A stretch of DNA of 20,444 nucleotides from JBBQNR01 sp038330145 (lineage in GTDB: Bacteria; Actinomycetota; Thermoleophilia; Solirubrobacterales; JBBDJG01): assembly GCA_038330145.1 (NCBI GenBank), contig JBBQNR010000052.1, forward strand, positions 1-20,444. The letters are read 5' to 3'. The position numbers and the translations under genes were made by a program. A model generated the notes under the pieces. That model was not told where the DNA came from and did no database searches. It worked only from the letters and a program-made list of their open reading frames with translations. Each line of letters starts with the position of its first letter. The stretch's first letter is position 1. This document shows, one piece after another, positions 1 through 8,314 of the stretch.

Positions 1-19
1 AGACATATCTGGTCATGTG

Positions 20-847
20 CTAGAGCGGGCGTAGTCGCCACTGCTCGGCGAGCCTGAACAGCTCGGCGCCGGCCCGCGGGCCCGGCAGCTCGCAGACGAC
101 CTCCACCTCTCGTGTGGTGACACGACCGAAGCGCGAGACGAACTGCTCTACGGAGGGTGGTGCCGGCGTGGCCTCGGCCCCCGCCGCCCTGGCGGCGTCG
201 CGGTAGTCCTCGTAAGGGCGCGTGCCGGAGACCAGCGTGGGCGGCCGATCGGTGCCGAATACCACGGTGGGCAGCACCACTTCGCCGGCTCCGTGAGAGC
301 ACGGCCCTGTGGCGGGCGGCGCCCAGGACGCAAGCTCGCGACTACGCTCCAGGTCGGCCGCGAAGGCCTCCGTGATGGCATGGGATCGTAGGTCCAGCCT
401 GAAGCGCTCGACGTCCAGCCCCGCTGCGCGAGCCTCCTCCACCAGGGGCTCTGTGGTGTCCAGCTTGCGGCGCTCCATCATCAATCCCTCGCGCAGGCGG
501 CGAAGATAGCGATGGGCGGCGTCGGGGCCCTGCTCAGATGCCGCCCTCGACGCCATGCAGGCCGGATAGCTGCTCGAGACCGGCCCCTCGGCCCAAAGCA
601 ACGGGTCGTAGGGCATAAGGGTCTGCTCCGCGGCAATCAGCCATTCCCGCATCAACCGTGCGTACACTTGCTGTTCGCCCAGACCCACCGGCTGCGAGCG
701 CGGCGCAAGGACATCGCGCGCGAGACCGCCCATGACGAAGGTCCACTCCAGCTCTTCGCCGAACTCGAGCATCAGCTTGCGGATGGAGGGCTCGATTCCC
801 CAGGACCAAGGGCAGAGAGGGTCGGTGTAGTAGCTAACCGAGACCAT
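20..847 (-). CDS. DsbA-family thioredoxin-fold protein with a CPWS motif
   Basis: A 275-residue cytoplasmic protein with no signal peptide. It opens with a beta strand followed by DPLCPWSW, the active-site position of the DsbA/FrnE/HCCA-isomerase superfamily. The usual CxxC is C12-P-W-S15 here, so the resolving cysteine is replaced by serine. This argues against a classical dithiol oxidase and fits a monothiol or low-molecular-weight-thiol-dependent enzyme, or an isomerase-like relative. The middle is the helical insertion typical of DsbA folds, and a cis-Pro-like VLPTVVFG segment occurs near residue 195. The last 45 or so residues (from EQFVSRFGR) look like a small appended helical domain. 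The ATG is the only plausible start, since the first strand begins immediately after it. That ATG overlaps the start codon of the divergent kinase by two bases. The stop codon lies in a CTAG. Family assignment is firm; the substrate is unknown. Confidence 0.85.
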   Translation of the reverse strand: MVSVSYYTDPLCPWSWGIEPSIRKLMLEFGEELEWTFVMGGLARDVLAPRSQPVGLGEQQVYARLMREWLIAAEQTLMPYDPLLWAEGPVSSSYPACMASRAASEQGPDAAHRYLRRLREGLMMERRKLDTTEPLVEEARAAGLDVERFRLDLRSHAITEAFAADLERSRELASWAPPATGPCSHGAGEVVLPTVVFGTDRPPTLVSGTRPYEDYRDAARAAGAEATPAPPSVEQFVSRFGRVTTREVEVVCELPGPRAGAELFRLAEQWRLRPL

Positions 848-2435
848 GACGGCGCAAGATAGTCACAGCGGCACGCAGGCCGGCCCTTCCAGCGACGCGC
901 ACGACGGCGTTCCGGCAACGGAGGCCGGCGGACGGCAGCCGCGAGACCGCCTGATCGGCGGCACGCTGGACGCCAGGTATCGCGTCGAGCGCAGGATCGG
1001 CAGCGGTGGTATGTCGATCGTCTATCTCGCCTTCGACGAGACGCTCGAACGACCAGTCGCGATCAAGGTGCTGGACAGCGACATCTCCCGCGATCCCAAC
1101 GCGCTGGAGCGCTTCCGCCGCGAGGCACGCACGGTGGCACAGATCTCCCACCCGCACGTGGTGATGGTGATCGACGCCGGCGAGGACCAGGGTCACCCGT
1201 ACATCGTGTTCGAGCACGTGCGCGGGGAGACGCTCAAGGACCGCATCAGGCGTGAGGGGCCCCTGCCTGTGAGCGAATCGGTTGCATACGCGATCGAGAT
1301 CGGGAGGGCGCTGGAGGCTGCGCACGACAGGCAGCTGGTTCACCGCGACGTGAAGCCGCAGAACGTGCTGATCGACGAGGAAGGGCGTGCCAAGGTGACG
1401 GACTTCGGCATCGCCCGCAGCCTCGAGCTGGGCGCTCACCAGCTGACCGCTGCGGGACGGGTGGTGGGCACGACCGACTACGTGTCCCCCGAGCAGGCGC
1501 TCGGGAACGAGGTCACCGGTAGCTCCGACGTCTACTCGCTCGGCATCGTGCTGTACGAGATGGTCACCGGCGACGTCCCGTTCAAGGGCGAGAACAACGT
1601 CAGCGTTGCCATGAAGCACGTGCGCGAAGGCCTGCCCAACGTCCAGAGGAGCCGTCCCGAGATCTCGGCCGCCCTCGCTGCCGTGGTCGAGCGCGCCACC
1701 GCCAAAGACGCGGCCGCCCGCTACGCGTCGGCGAAGGAGATGGTGCGTGAGCTCGAGCAGGTGCTCACCTTCGAGGCGGCGCGCGCCGGTGGACCCGAGG
1801 GGGAGGCCACGGCGGTGCTCAACCAGCTGCAACCCGAGCGCGCAGGTCGTGCGCCCGGCGGGCGCCAGGCTTGGCGCATCCCGCTCTACGTGCTTCTGGC
1901 GCTGCTGCTGGCGGCGGGCGCGACGATCGCGGTCCGAAGCCTCGGCGGCGGCGGCGGCAAGGCACCGGTCGCGCAGAATCTCTCCCCGATCCAGCTCGGC
2001 GGGCGCAACGCGTTCGACTACGACCCCGCCCCGGGTGACGGGCAGGAGAATTCAGAGCAGCTCGAGGCGCTTCTTGACGGTCAGCGGGGAACCGTGTGGC
2101 AGACCGAGAACTACTCCACGCCGGAGCTCGGCAACATCAAGGACGGCGTGGGCGTCTACCTCGACGCCGGCAGCCAGGTGGTGGCGAGAGCGCTGCGCGC
2201 GACAACACCGCGGCCGGGCTGGAGCGCTGAGCTGTACGTCGCCAACAGCGTGCCCGACAGCGTGTCGGGCTGGACCAAGGTCGGCTTCGGCACGGTCAAG
2301 GGCACCACCGCGACGCTCAACCTGGACACCGGCGGAAGACGCTTCCGCTATTACCTCGTCTGGATAATGCGCCTGGTCAAGGATCCCGGCGGACAGTACG
2401 GCGCCAGCATCTCAGAGCTGCGCCTGCTGGGATAG
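846..2435 (+). CDS. Transmembrane Ser/Thr protein kinase with discoidin-like extracellular domain
   Basis: A 529-residue Hanks-type kinase. After a low-complexity N-terminus of about 40 residues come the glycine loop GSGGMS (52-57), catalytic lysine VAIK (K74), HRDVKPQN (H166-R167-D168), DFG (186-188) and the SPEQA segment, so it looks fully active. One membrane helix follows at about residues 343-366, then a Gly run and an outer domain of about 155 residues. That domain, with LLDGQRGTVWQTENY and KDGVGVYLDAG, resembles the discoidin/F5-8C galactose-binding-like fold found outside the membrane in the mycobacterial MviN-type pseudokinase. It has no PASTA repeats, so its ligand should differ from that of PknB. 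The gene converges on the pknB-ddl unit but is not part of it. There is no leader between it and the divergent DsbA-like gene, so it may be translated from a leaderless mRNA. Kinase call firm; outer-domain fold moderately sure. Confidence 0.92.
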   Translation: MTAQDSHSGTQAGPSSDAHDGVPATEAGGRQPRDRLIGGTLDARYRVERRIGSGGMSIVYLAFDETLERPVAIKVLDSDISRDPNALERFRREARTVAQISHPHVVMVIDAGEDQGHPYIVFEHVRGETLKDRIRREGPLPVSESVAYAIEIGRALEAAHDRQLVHRDVKPQNVLIDEEGRAKVTDFGIARSLELGAHQLTAAGRVVGTTDYVSPEQALGNEVTGSSDVYSLGIVLYEMVTGDVPFKGENNVSVAMKHVREGLPNVQRSRPEISAALAAVVERATAKDAAARYASAKEMVRELEQVLTFEAARAGGPEGEATAVLNQLQPERAGRAPGGRQAWRIPLYVLLALLLAAGATIAVRSLGGGGGKAPVAQNLSPIQLGGRNAFDYDPAPGDGQENSEQLEALLDGQRGTVWQTENYSTPELGNIKDGVGVYLDAGSQVVARALRATTPRPGWSAELYVANSVPDSVSGWTKVGFGTVKGTTATLNLDTGGRRFRYYLVWIMRLVKDPGGQYGASISELRLLG

Positions 2436-2454
2436 CCCGCGGTCGTCTCAGAGC

Positions 2455-2595
2455 CTAGATGGTTGATTCCGCGGCCCCGTGCGTGCGGGGGCGAGGCAGA
2501 TCAAGCTGGGCAAGGGCGAAGGCGAGCTTGAGGACGTCGATCCAGCGACGAGATGCTTCGTCATCCGTGCGCTCGTGGATCGTGGAATCATCTAG
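2455..2595. repeat. MITE-like inverted-repeat element, copy 1 (141 bp)
   Basis: The left end reads CTAGATGGTTGATTCCGCG. The reverse complement of the right end reads CTAGATGATTCCACG, the same terminus with a 4-nt gap and one change. The interior is shared almost base for base with copy 3 (12089-12257) apart from a 24-bp segment missing here. The right-border CTAG (2592-2595) carries the TAG stop of ddl on the minus strand. The element fills nearly the whole gap between the convergent kinase and ddl genes. Reading it as a non-autonomous transposable element is inference. Confidence 0.85.
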
Positions 2596-3620
2596 TAGGC
2601 GTACTGGCGCTCGCGCTCGTGGCGCTCGAGCGCGTACCCGAGCAGCCGCTCCAGAAGCTGTGGGTACGGCAGGCCGGATGCGTCGAAGAGCCGCGGAAAG
2701 ACGCTCGTCGGAGTGAACCCCGGCATCGTGTTGAGCTCGTTCACCAGCACCTGTCCCTGGTCGGTGACGAAGAAGTCGACGCGCGCCAGCCCGCTGCATC
2801 CGCTGCGTGAGAAGGTGTCGATCGCGAGCCGGCGCACCCGTTCACGCTGCGAGTCGCCGAGCGGTGCCGGAATCACAAGCTCCATCCCTCCATCGGTGTA
2901 CTTGGCCTCGTAGTCGTACCAGTCGGCGTTGGGCACCACCTGCCCCGGCTCGGAGGCGACCGGCTCGTCGTTTCCGATCACGGCGCACTCCACCTCCTTG
3001 CCGATCGCCGCGGCCTCGACCAGTACGCGCGGGTCATGGCGGAAGGCCGCCTCCAGAGCCGGCTCGAGCTCGTCCTCGCGCGAGACCTTGGAGATGCCGA
3101 AGCTGGAGCCGGCCCTGGCCGGCTTCACGAACCGCGGCAGCGGGATCGCCCGCACGCGCTCCAGCACCGCTCCCCGGTCCGCAGCCCACTCGGGCTCGAG
3201 CACCGCCTCGAAATCCACCTGTGGCATGCCGGCTTGCGCCATCAGCCGCTTGAACACCAGCTTGTCCATGCAGAGCGCGGATGCCAGCACACCGGCGCCC
3301 ACGTACGGAACGTCCGCGCACTCGAGCAGACCCTGGACCGTGCCGTCCTCGCCGAATACGCCGTGCAGGACCGGGAACGCGACGTCTGAATCCAGCAGCC
3401 CCGCCCCGGGCTGAATGGCCACCACCTCCCCGATCTCGGCGGTCTCCGCTGCCTCCGGGTAGTGACGCGGGTCGCGCAGACGCCAGACGCCGTCGCGCCC
3501 GATCACGACCGCGCAGCATTCGTGACCGCTCGACTCGAGCGCCTCCATCACGGATCCTGCGGAGGCGAGCGAGACATCGTGCTCGCTCGAGCGCCCACCG
3601 GCGAGCAGCGCAATCCTCAC
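2592..3620 (-). CDS. ddl: D-alanine--D-alanine ligase
   Basis: A 342-residue ATP-grasp enzyme that joins two D-alanines for the peptidoglycan stem peptide. The N-terminal signature LAGGRSSEHDVSLAS (from about residue 6) and HGVFGEDGTVQG are the Ddl substrate-binding motifs. The C-terminal catalytic part has ARVDFFV and the metal-binding NELNTMPGFTPTS (N294, E295, N297), so the active site is complete. Length is normal for the family. The GTG start sits in a GTGA overlap with the pknB stop (3617-3620), which implies translational coupling and places ddl last in the pknB unit. Its own TAG stop lies in the border of the repeat element 2455-2595. Ddl is not normally encoded directly behind PknB in well-studied actinobacteria, so this is a notable arrangement. 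Confidence 0.96.
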   Translation of the reverse strand: MRIALLAGGRSSEHDVSLASAGSVMEALESSGHECCAVVIGRDGVWRLRDPRHYPEAAETAEIGEVVAIQPGAGLLDSDVAFPVLHGVFGEDGTVQGLLECADVPYVGAGVLASALCMDKLVFKRLMAQAGMPQVDFEAVLEPEWAADRGAVLERVRAIPLPRFVKPARAGSSFGISKVSREDELEPALEAAFRHDPRVLVEAAAIGKEVECAVIGNDEPVASEPGQVVPNADWYDYEAKYTDGGMELVIPAPLGDSQRERVRRLAIDTFSRSGCSGLARVDFFVTDQGQVLVNELNTMPGFTPTSVFPRLFDASGLPYPQLLERLLGYALERHERERQYAY

Positions 3621-5545
3621 CCGGGGCCGCCCGGCGCTGGAGTGGTGGGAGCGGTGAAGGTCCCGACCGTGATCACGACCGGTGCCCCGCTGCGACGATC
3701 CTTGCCGGCGGCGGGCGTCTGGGACAACACGCGACCGTCCTCGTCCGGCTGGTCGGTCGCAGTCGTGCGAACGGCGGGGCGAAAGCCGGCGCTGCGCAGG
3801 TCCGCCTCGGCCTCGCCCTGATCCTGGCCGACCACGTCGGGGACCTGCTTGAGCCGGCCGTTCGAGACGTAGAGCGTCACCGTCGATCCCTCGCCCACCA
3901 GCTGTCCCGCGACCGGCGTCTGGTCCACGACGGTGTCGGTCGGCTCATTCGACTCGCGTTCGCGAACCACGACGCTCAGGCCCGCCTCGCGCAGGCGGTC
4001 CACCGCGTCCTTCTGGTCCTGCCCCTTGACGTCCGGCACCCCCACCTCCTTGGGCCCAGAGCTGACGATCAGGGTCACGCGGGAGCCGCGCTCGATCGCC
4101 TTTCCGGGACCCGGGTCGCTCCTGATCACGTTGCCCAGGGGCACCTTGCGCGAATTCTCTTGCTCGAGGCTCGGCCTCAGCCCGACGCGGCGTATGCGCC
4201 GTCGCGCGTCCTGCTCGGTCAGGCCCAGCACGTCGGGCATCTTGACGGTTGTGGGTCCGTTGGATACGAACAGGGTGACCGTGGAGCCTTCGTCGACCTT
4301 CGAGCTCGCGCTCGGGACCTGGCGAAAGACGGTGTCGACGGGAGCAAGATCGCTGCGACGATCGATGTCGACCTTGAAACCGGCCGCGTCGAGCTGCTGG
4401 CGTGCGCTGTCGAGCGTCTTGCCGAGCACCAGCGGCACGGGCTTCTGGTCCGGCCGGCCCAGGAGCAACGCCAGCAGCACGATACCGACCAGTGCGCCCG
4501 CGCCGAGCAGGCCGAGCAGCAGGATGCGCCCTCTGCGCGGCGGTCTCTGCGGCGGGCCGGCCGGCGGCTCGACGTCCGGCGGCGGAGCGGGCGGCGGCGG
4601 AGCGGGCGGCGCCTCCAGCGCGACGGGCGCGGCCGCGGCGGCTGCCGTCTCGACGACCCCCACCGTCACGAACGACGCCGTGCTGCCGCCCTCGTCGAGC
4701 GAGAGCTCCGCTTCCGCCGCCTCGAGCGCGAGCAGGAATGAGTCTGCTTCGGCGTAGCGATCGGCCGGCTCCTTTGCCAGCGCCTTCAGCAACACCGCCT
4801 CGAGCGTGCGCGAGATCTGCGGCTGCAGCTCGCGCGGGGCCGGCGGCAGCTTGCTGACGTGCTTGAGCGCGATCGCCACGGCGCTGTCTCCGTCGAACGG
4901 CGGCCGCCCCGTCAGCATCTCGTACAGCACGATGCCGATCGAGTAGAGGTCGGAGGCGCCGGTGACCGGCTTGCCCTGCGCCTGCTCCGGCGAGAGGTAC
5001 TGCGCGGTGCCCATGATCGCCCCCACCTCTGTTATCTCCGACGACCCGGCCTTGGCGATGCCGAAATCGGCCACCTTGACGTTGAAGTTCTCGTCGCTCT
5101 CCTCGGAATCGATGATCACGTTCTGCGGCTTCAGGTCGCGGTGCACAACCCCGCGCCTATGCGCGAAGCGGGCGGCCACCAACATCTGACGCACGATCTT
5201 GATCGCCCGATGCGGCTCGAACGGCGCCTCTCGCCCGATCAGTTCCTTCAACGACACGCCCTGGCAGAACTCCATCGCAATGTAGTAGGTGCCATCGAAC
5301 TCGCCGCGGTCATAGACGCTGACGACGTTTGGGTGTTGAAGGCCGGCGGCCGCGGAGGCCTCCCGCCGGAAACGCTCGACGAACTCCGTGTCCTGCGCGA
5401 AGCGGCGGTAGAGAAGCTTGAGCGCGACGCGGCGGCCGAGGTGCACGTCCTCGGCGCAGTAGACGTCGGCCATGCCCCCCGAGCCGACGTGGTGCAGGAT
5501 GCGGTAGCGCCCGTCGATGATGGTTTGCTCGTCGAGCTCCGGCAT
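3617..5545 (-). CDS. pknB: PASTA-domain Ser/Thr protein kinase PknB
   Basis: A 642-residue receptor kinase that controls cell-wall growth and division. Kinase motifs are GSGGMADVY (21-29), K43, HRDLKPQN (H135-R136-D137), DFGIAK and SPEQAQGKP, all intact. A Pro/Ala-rich juxtamembrane linker precedes one membrane helix (ILLLGLLGAGALVGIVLLAL). Outside are four tandem PASTA repeats, the modules known to bind muropeptides and lipid II, seen as recurring VPDV-type starts and GS-VTL-VS-GP endings. The C-terminus is Pro/Thr-rich. The ATG is preceded by GGAGGG at a suitable distance. It lies 37 bp behind pbpA and overlaps ddl by 4 nt. No pknA-type kinase is present beside it, unlike in mycobacteria, so it is the only kinase in this unit. 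Confidence 0.97.
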   Translation of the reverse strand: MPELDEQTIIDGRYRILHHVGSGGMADVYCAEDVHLGRRVALKLLYRRFAQDTEFVERFRREASAAAGLQHPNVVSVYDRGEFDGTYYIAMEFCQGVSLKELIGREAPFEPHRAIKIVRQMLVAARFAHRRGVVHRDLKPQNVIIDSEESDENFNVKVADFGIAKAGSSEITEVGAIMGTAQYLSPEQAQGKPVTGASDLYSIGIVLYEMLTGRPPFDGDSAVAIALKHVSKLPPAPRELQPQISRTLEAVLLKALAKEPADRYAEADSFLLALEAAEAELSLDEGGSTASFVTVGVVETAAAAAAPVALEAPPAPPPPAPPPDVEPPAGPPQRPPRRGRILLLGLLGAGALVGIVLLALLLGRPDQKPVPLVLGKTLDSARQQLDAAGFKVDIDRRSDLAPVDTVFRQVPSASSKVDEGSTVTLFVSNGPTTVKMPDVLGLTEQDARRRIRRVGLRPSLEQENSRKVPLGNVIRSDPGPGKAIERGSRVTLIVSSGPKEVGVPDVKGQDQKDAVDRLREAGLSVVVRERESNEPTDTVVDQTPVAGQLVGEGSTVTLYVSNGRLKQVPDVVGQDQGEAEADLRSAGFRPAVRTTATDQPDEDGRVLSQTPAAGKDRRSGAPVVITVGTFTAPTTPAPGGPG

Positions 5546-5582
5546 CAGCAGCGCCCTCCGGCGCGGGTCTCGCTGGGGTGAC

Positions 5583-7004
5583 TCATCGCAGCAGCGACTC
5601 CATCACCTGCTTGGCAATCGGCGCCGCGATGGTGCCGCCCTGGCCGGTCGTGCGCTCCACCGTCACGGCAATCGCCACGCGCGGAGCGGTGACCGGGGCG
5701 AAGGCGATGAACCAGGCCTGGTTCGTTCCTCCGACCTCGGCGGTGCCCGTCTTGCCCGCGACGTCGATGCCCGACAGGGCGGCCGCGGTTCCCGTGCCCT
5801 CCTCGACGACCTTGCTCATCATCGCCCCCAGCGCGCTCGCCGTCGAGGGCTTCATGACATTGCTCTCCTCCGCCGGCTTCAAGCTCTTCACAGTCTTGCC
5901 GTCGTGATCCCGCACCCGCTCGACCAGGTGCGGTCGCATCAGGGCGCCGCCGTTGCCGATCGCCGACACCACCATCGCCATCTGAAGCGGCGTCACCAGC
6001 AGGCGCTCCTGGCCGATCGCGACACGACCGATGTCGACGGCGTCGGAGTCGTCGAGCAGCTTGCCGTTGTCGTAGACACCGCTGGCCCGCAGCTCGTCGC
6101 GCGGCAGGTCGATGTGTGGCTTCCGGTTGAAGCCGAAGCGCCGCATGTACTCGTACATCGTTGCCTTGCCAAGTCGCTCCCCGACCCGGCCCCAGACGGT
6201 GTTGATCGAGTTCGTCAGCGCGGTGGTCAGCGTCACGGGACCGTAGTCCTCGTTGCCGAAGTTGGAGAGTGGGACGCCGCCGATCTTCTTCGGTGAGCTG
6301 CCATCGAGCACCGAGTTGGGCTGAAAGCGGCCGCTGTCCAGCGCCGCGGTCGCGGTCATGACCTTGAAGGTCGACCCTGGCGGATAGCCGCTCTGAGTCG
6401 AACGGTTGAACAGTGGCGACCGAGGGTCGCGGTTGAGGGTGCCGAACTCGTCCGGGATGCGGTTGGGATTGAAGTCCGGTTGCGCCGCCATCACAAGCAC
6501 GCGGCCGCTGCGCGGGTCGATCGCCACCACCGAGCCCGCTCGCCCGGCGAGCGCCTGAAGCGCCGTCTGCTGGGCCCCCGGGTCCAGGGTCGTGACCAGG
6601 TCGTCACCCTCGCGCTCCTTGCCCCGCAGTTCGTCGATGAGCGTCGTGAACTCGTCCTTGTTCCCGGTCAGCTCGTCGTTGTGCGAGCGCTCCAGGCCCG
6701 ACCGGCCGCGATCCGCAAAGTTGTAGCCCACCACATGCGAGAACAGGGTGTCGGTTGGATAGATGCGCCCGTAGAAGCGGGCGGACCCGTCCTGTCCGAC
6801 GACGCGGTTGCGAGCCAGCACGGTGCCGTCGGCGGCGAAGATCAACCCGCGCCTGATGCGCAGCTCCTCCAGCAGCAGGCGCTTGTTCTGCGGATTGTGC
6901 TCGAGGCCCTTGGCATCGAAAACCGACCAGTAGGAGGTGAAGCCGACGAGCAGACCGAACAGCAGCACCACGAGGCCGAACAGCCTGTAGATGCGCGCGT
7001 TCAC
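5583..7004 (-). CDS. pbpA: Class B penicillin-binding protein (peptidoglycan transpeptidase) PbpA
   Basis: A 473-residue protein with an N-terminal membrane anchor (LFGLVVLLFGLLVGFTSYW), a short N-terminal domain and a transpeptidase domain. Catalytic motifs are complete: STFK (nucleophile S211, K214), SIN (S266-N268) and KTGT (K418). It cross-links peptidoglycan outside the membrane, presumably with RodA, whose gene overlaps it by GTGA at 7001-7004. The GTG start is fixed by that overlap. The length of about 470-490 residues and its position between rodA and pknB match actinobacterial PbpA. It has no PASTA repeats of its own, which separates it from FtsI-type proteins that carry them. Confidence 0.96.
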   Translation of the reverse strand: MNARIYRLFGLVVLLFGLLVGFTSYWSVFDAKGLEHNPQNKRLLLEELRIRRGLIFAADGTVLARNRVVGQDGSARFYGRIYPTDTLFSHVVGYNFADRGRSGLERSHNDELTGNKDEFTTLIDELRGKEREGDDLVTTLDPGAQQTALQALAGRAGSVVAIDPRSGRVLVMAAQPDFNPNRIPDEFGTLNRDPRSPLFNRSTQSGYPPGSTFKVMTATAALDSGRFQPNSVLDGSSPKKIGGVPLSNFGNEDYGPVTLTTALTNSINTVWGRVGERLGKATMYEYMRRFGFNRKPHIDLPRDELRASGVYDNGKLLDDSDAVDIGRVAIGQERLLVTPLQMAMVVSAIGNGGALMRPHLVERVRDHDGKTVKSLKPAEESNVMKPSTASALGAMMSKVVEEGTGTAAALSGIDVAGKTGTAEVGGTNQAWFIAFAPVTAPRVAIAVTVERTTGQGGTIAAPIAKQVMESLLR

Positions 7005-8314
7005 GACCCCACCACCGGTGACCGGGCGCGCCTCTGCTCGCGTGCCCCCTGAGAGATCATCAGCAGCAACGCCAGCAGCACGAAGTTGGCGACGATCGAG
7101 CTGCCGCCATAGCTGACGAAGGGCAGCGTCACCCCAGTCAACGGGATCACCCGGGTCACGCCTCCGACGATCACGAACGCCTGCAATGCGAAAACGGTCG
7201 TGAGGCCCGCCGCCAGCAGCTTCGAGAAGCCGTCCCCGGCGAGCTCGGCGGTCTTGAAACCGCGCTCGGCGAACAGCAGGTACGTCACGATGACCGCCGC
7301 CGCACCGAACAGACCGACCTCGTTCGTGATCACCGCATAGATCAGGTCGGTGTGTGGAGCGGGGATGATCGCGCTGCCGTTGGGCAGCTCGAGCAGCGAC
7401 TCACCGAAGCCGCGCCCGAAGAGGCCACCGTCAGCCTGCGCGAACAACGATTGCGCGATCTGGTAGCCGCTTCCCTGGGCGTCCTTCCAGGGGTCCAGCC
7501 AGATGTCGATGCGCTCGTTGACATGGCCGACCGTGGCGGCGGTGAACCAGGACCCGAGCACGAACAGCGTCATGCCCGAGAGGACGAAGAAGAGCCGACC
7601 GGTCGCCAGATAGAGCAGAGCCAGGAAGGCGCCGAAGAACATCAGCGAGCTGCCGAGGTCGCGGATCACGATCAGCATCACCATCGCGGCGCCCCAGACC
7701 ACCAGCAGCGGCCCGAAGTGCTTCAGCGGCGGCAGCGTCATACCCAGCACGCGCCGCGCGCCCAGCACCAGCACGTCGCCCCGCTCCATCAGGTAGCTGG
7801 CGAGGAAGACGACGATGCAGAGCTTCGAGAACTCGGTTGGCTGGAACGAGATGGGGCCGATGTCCACACCGAGGTAGGCGCCGTTGACCTGCGACCCGAT
7901 GCCGGGAAGGCGCGGCAGGGCCAGCAGCCCCAGCCCGACGGCGGCGATCACGTAGCGGTAGCGCTCCAACACCCTCACGTCTCTGAGCCAAAGCACAGTG
8001 ACGACGAACAGAGCGATGCCGACCAGGAACCATCCTGCCTGCTGGCGGGCGAGATCCTGGTCGATGCGGTAGATGACCACCAGCCCGAACGCGGCAAGCA
8101 GGGCGCTGAGCGGAAACATGTACGGGTCGGCGTCGGGAAGCGTACGCCTGATGAAAAGGTGCATCGCCAGGCACAGAACCAGGAAGACTCCTCCGTAGGT
8201 GAGCGTCGCCGAGTCGAGCACGCTCTGGCGCGAGATGTAGACGGCCGTGAAGCCACCGGTCACGAGCAGCGACACCGGCAGCAGGCCGAGCAGCTCCCGG
8301 TTGCGCGCGGTCAT
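7001..8314 (-). CDS. rodA: RodA/FtsW-family SEDS peptidoglycan glycosyltransferase
   Basis: A 437-residue polytopic membrane protein with about ten to twelve hydrophobic helices. SEDS signatures include FQPTEFSKLCIVVFLASYL, the GGLFGRGFGES loop, PAPHTDLIYAVITNEVGLFG, and the C-terminal GVTLPFVSYGGSSIVANF. SEDS proteins polymerise lipid II into glycan strands and act with a class B PBP; here pbpA follows with a GTGA overlap. The start overlaps the pstP stop (ATGA, 8311-8314). The two overlaps suggest coupled, roughly stoichiometric synthesis. RodA and FtsW cannot be separated by sequence alone, but the fhaB-pstP-rodA-pbpA context supports the RodA name. Confidence 0.95.
   Translation of the reverse strand: MTARNRELLGLLPVSLLVTGGFTAVYISRQSVLDSATLTYGGVFLVLCLAMHLFIRRTLPDADPYMFPLSALLAAFGLVVIYRIDQDLARQQAGWFLVGIALFVVTVLWLRDVRVLERYRYVIAAVGLGLLALPRLPGIGSQVNGAYLGVDIGPISFQPTEFSKLCIVVFLASYLMERGDVLVLGARRVLGMTLPPLKHFGPLLVVWGAAMVMLIVIRDLGSSLMFFGAFLALLYLATGRLFFVLSGMTLFVLGSWFTAATVGHVNERIDIWLDPWKDAQGSGYQIAQSLFAQADGGLFGRGFGESLLELPNGSAIIPAPHTDLIYAVITNEVGLFGAAAVIVTYLLFAERGFKTAELAGDGFSKLLAAGLTTVFALQAFVIVGGVTRVIPLTGVTLPFVSYGGSSIVANFVLLALLLMISQGAREQRRARSPVVGS

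Noticed and set aside
1..19. Possible repeat end next to the CTAG at the DsbA-like gene stop (20-23)
   Set aside because: The bases before the CTAG do not match the family terminus on either strand.
2459..2716. Small open frames inside the repeat elements starting at TAGATG (also 12093-12347)
   Set aside because: Copies 1 and 3 keep the frame (MVDSAAPCVRGRGRSSWA type), but no ribosome site is seen, GC-rich DNA is often open in several frames, and copy 2 destroys the frame. Coding is not supported.
3281..4741. Long plus-strand open frame antisense to pknB and ddl
   Set aside because: Arg/Ala-rich low-complexity product with no motifs; codon-bias shadow of the PASTA and linker coding sequence.
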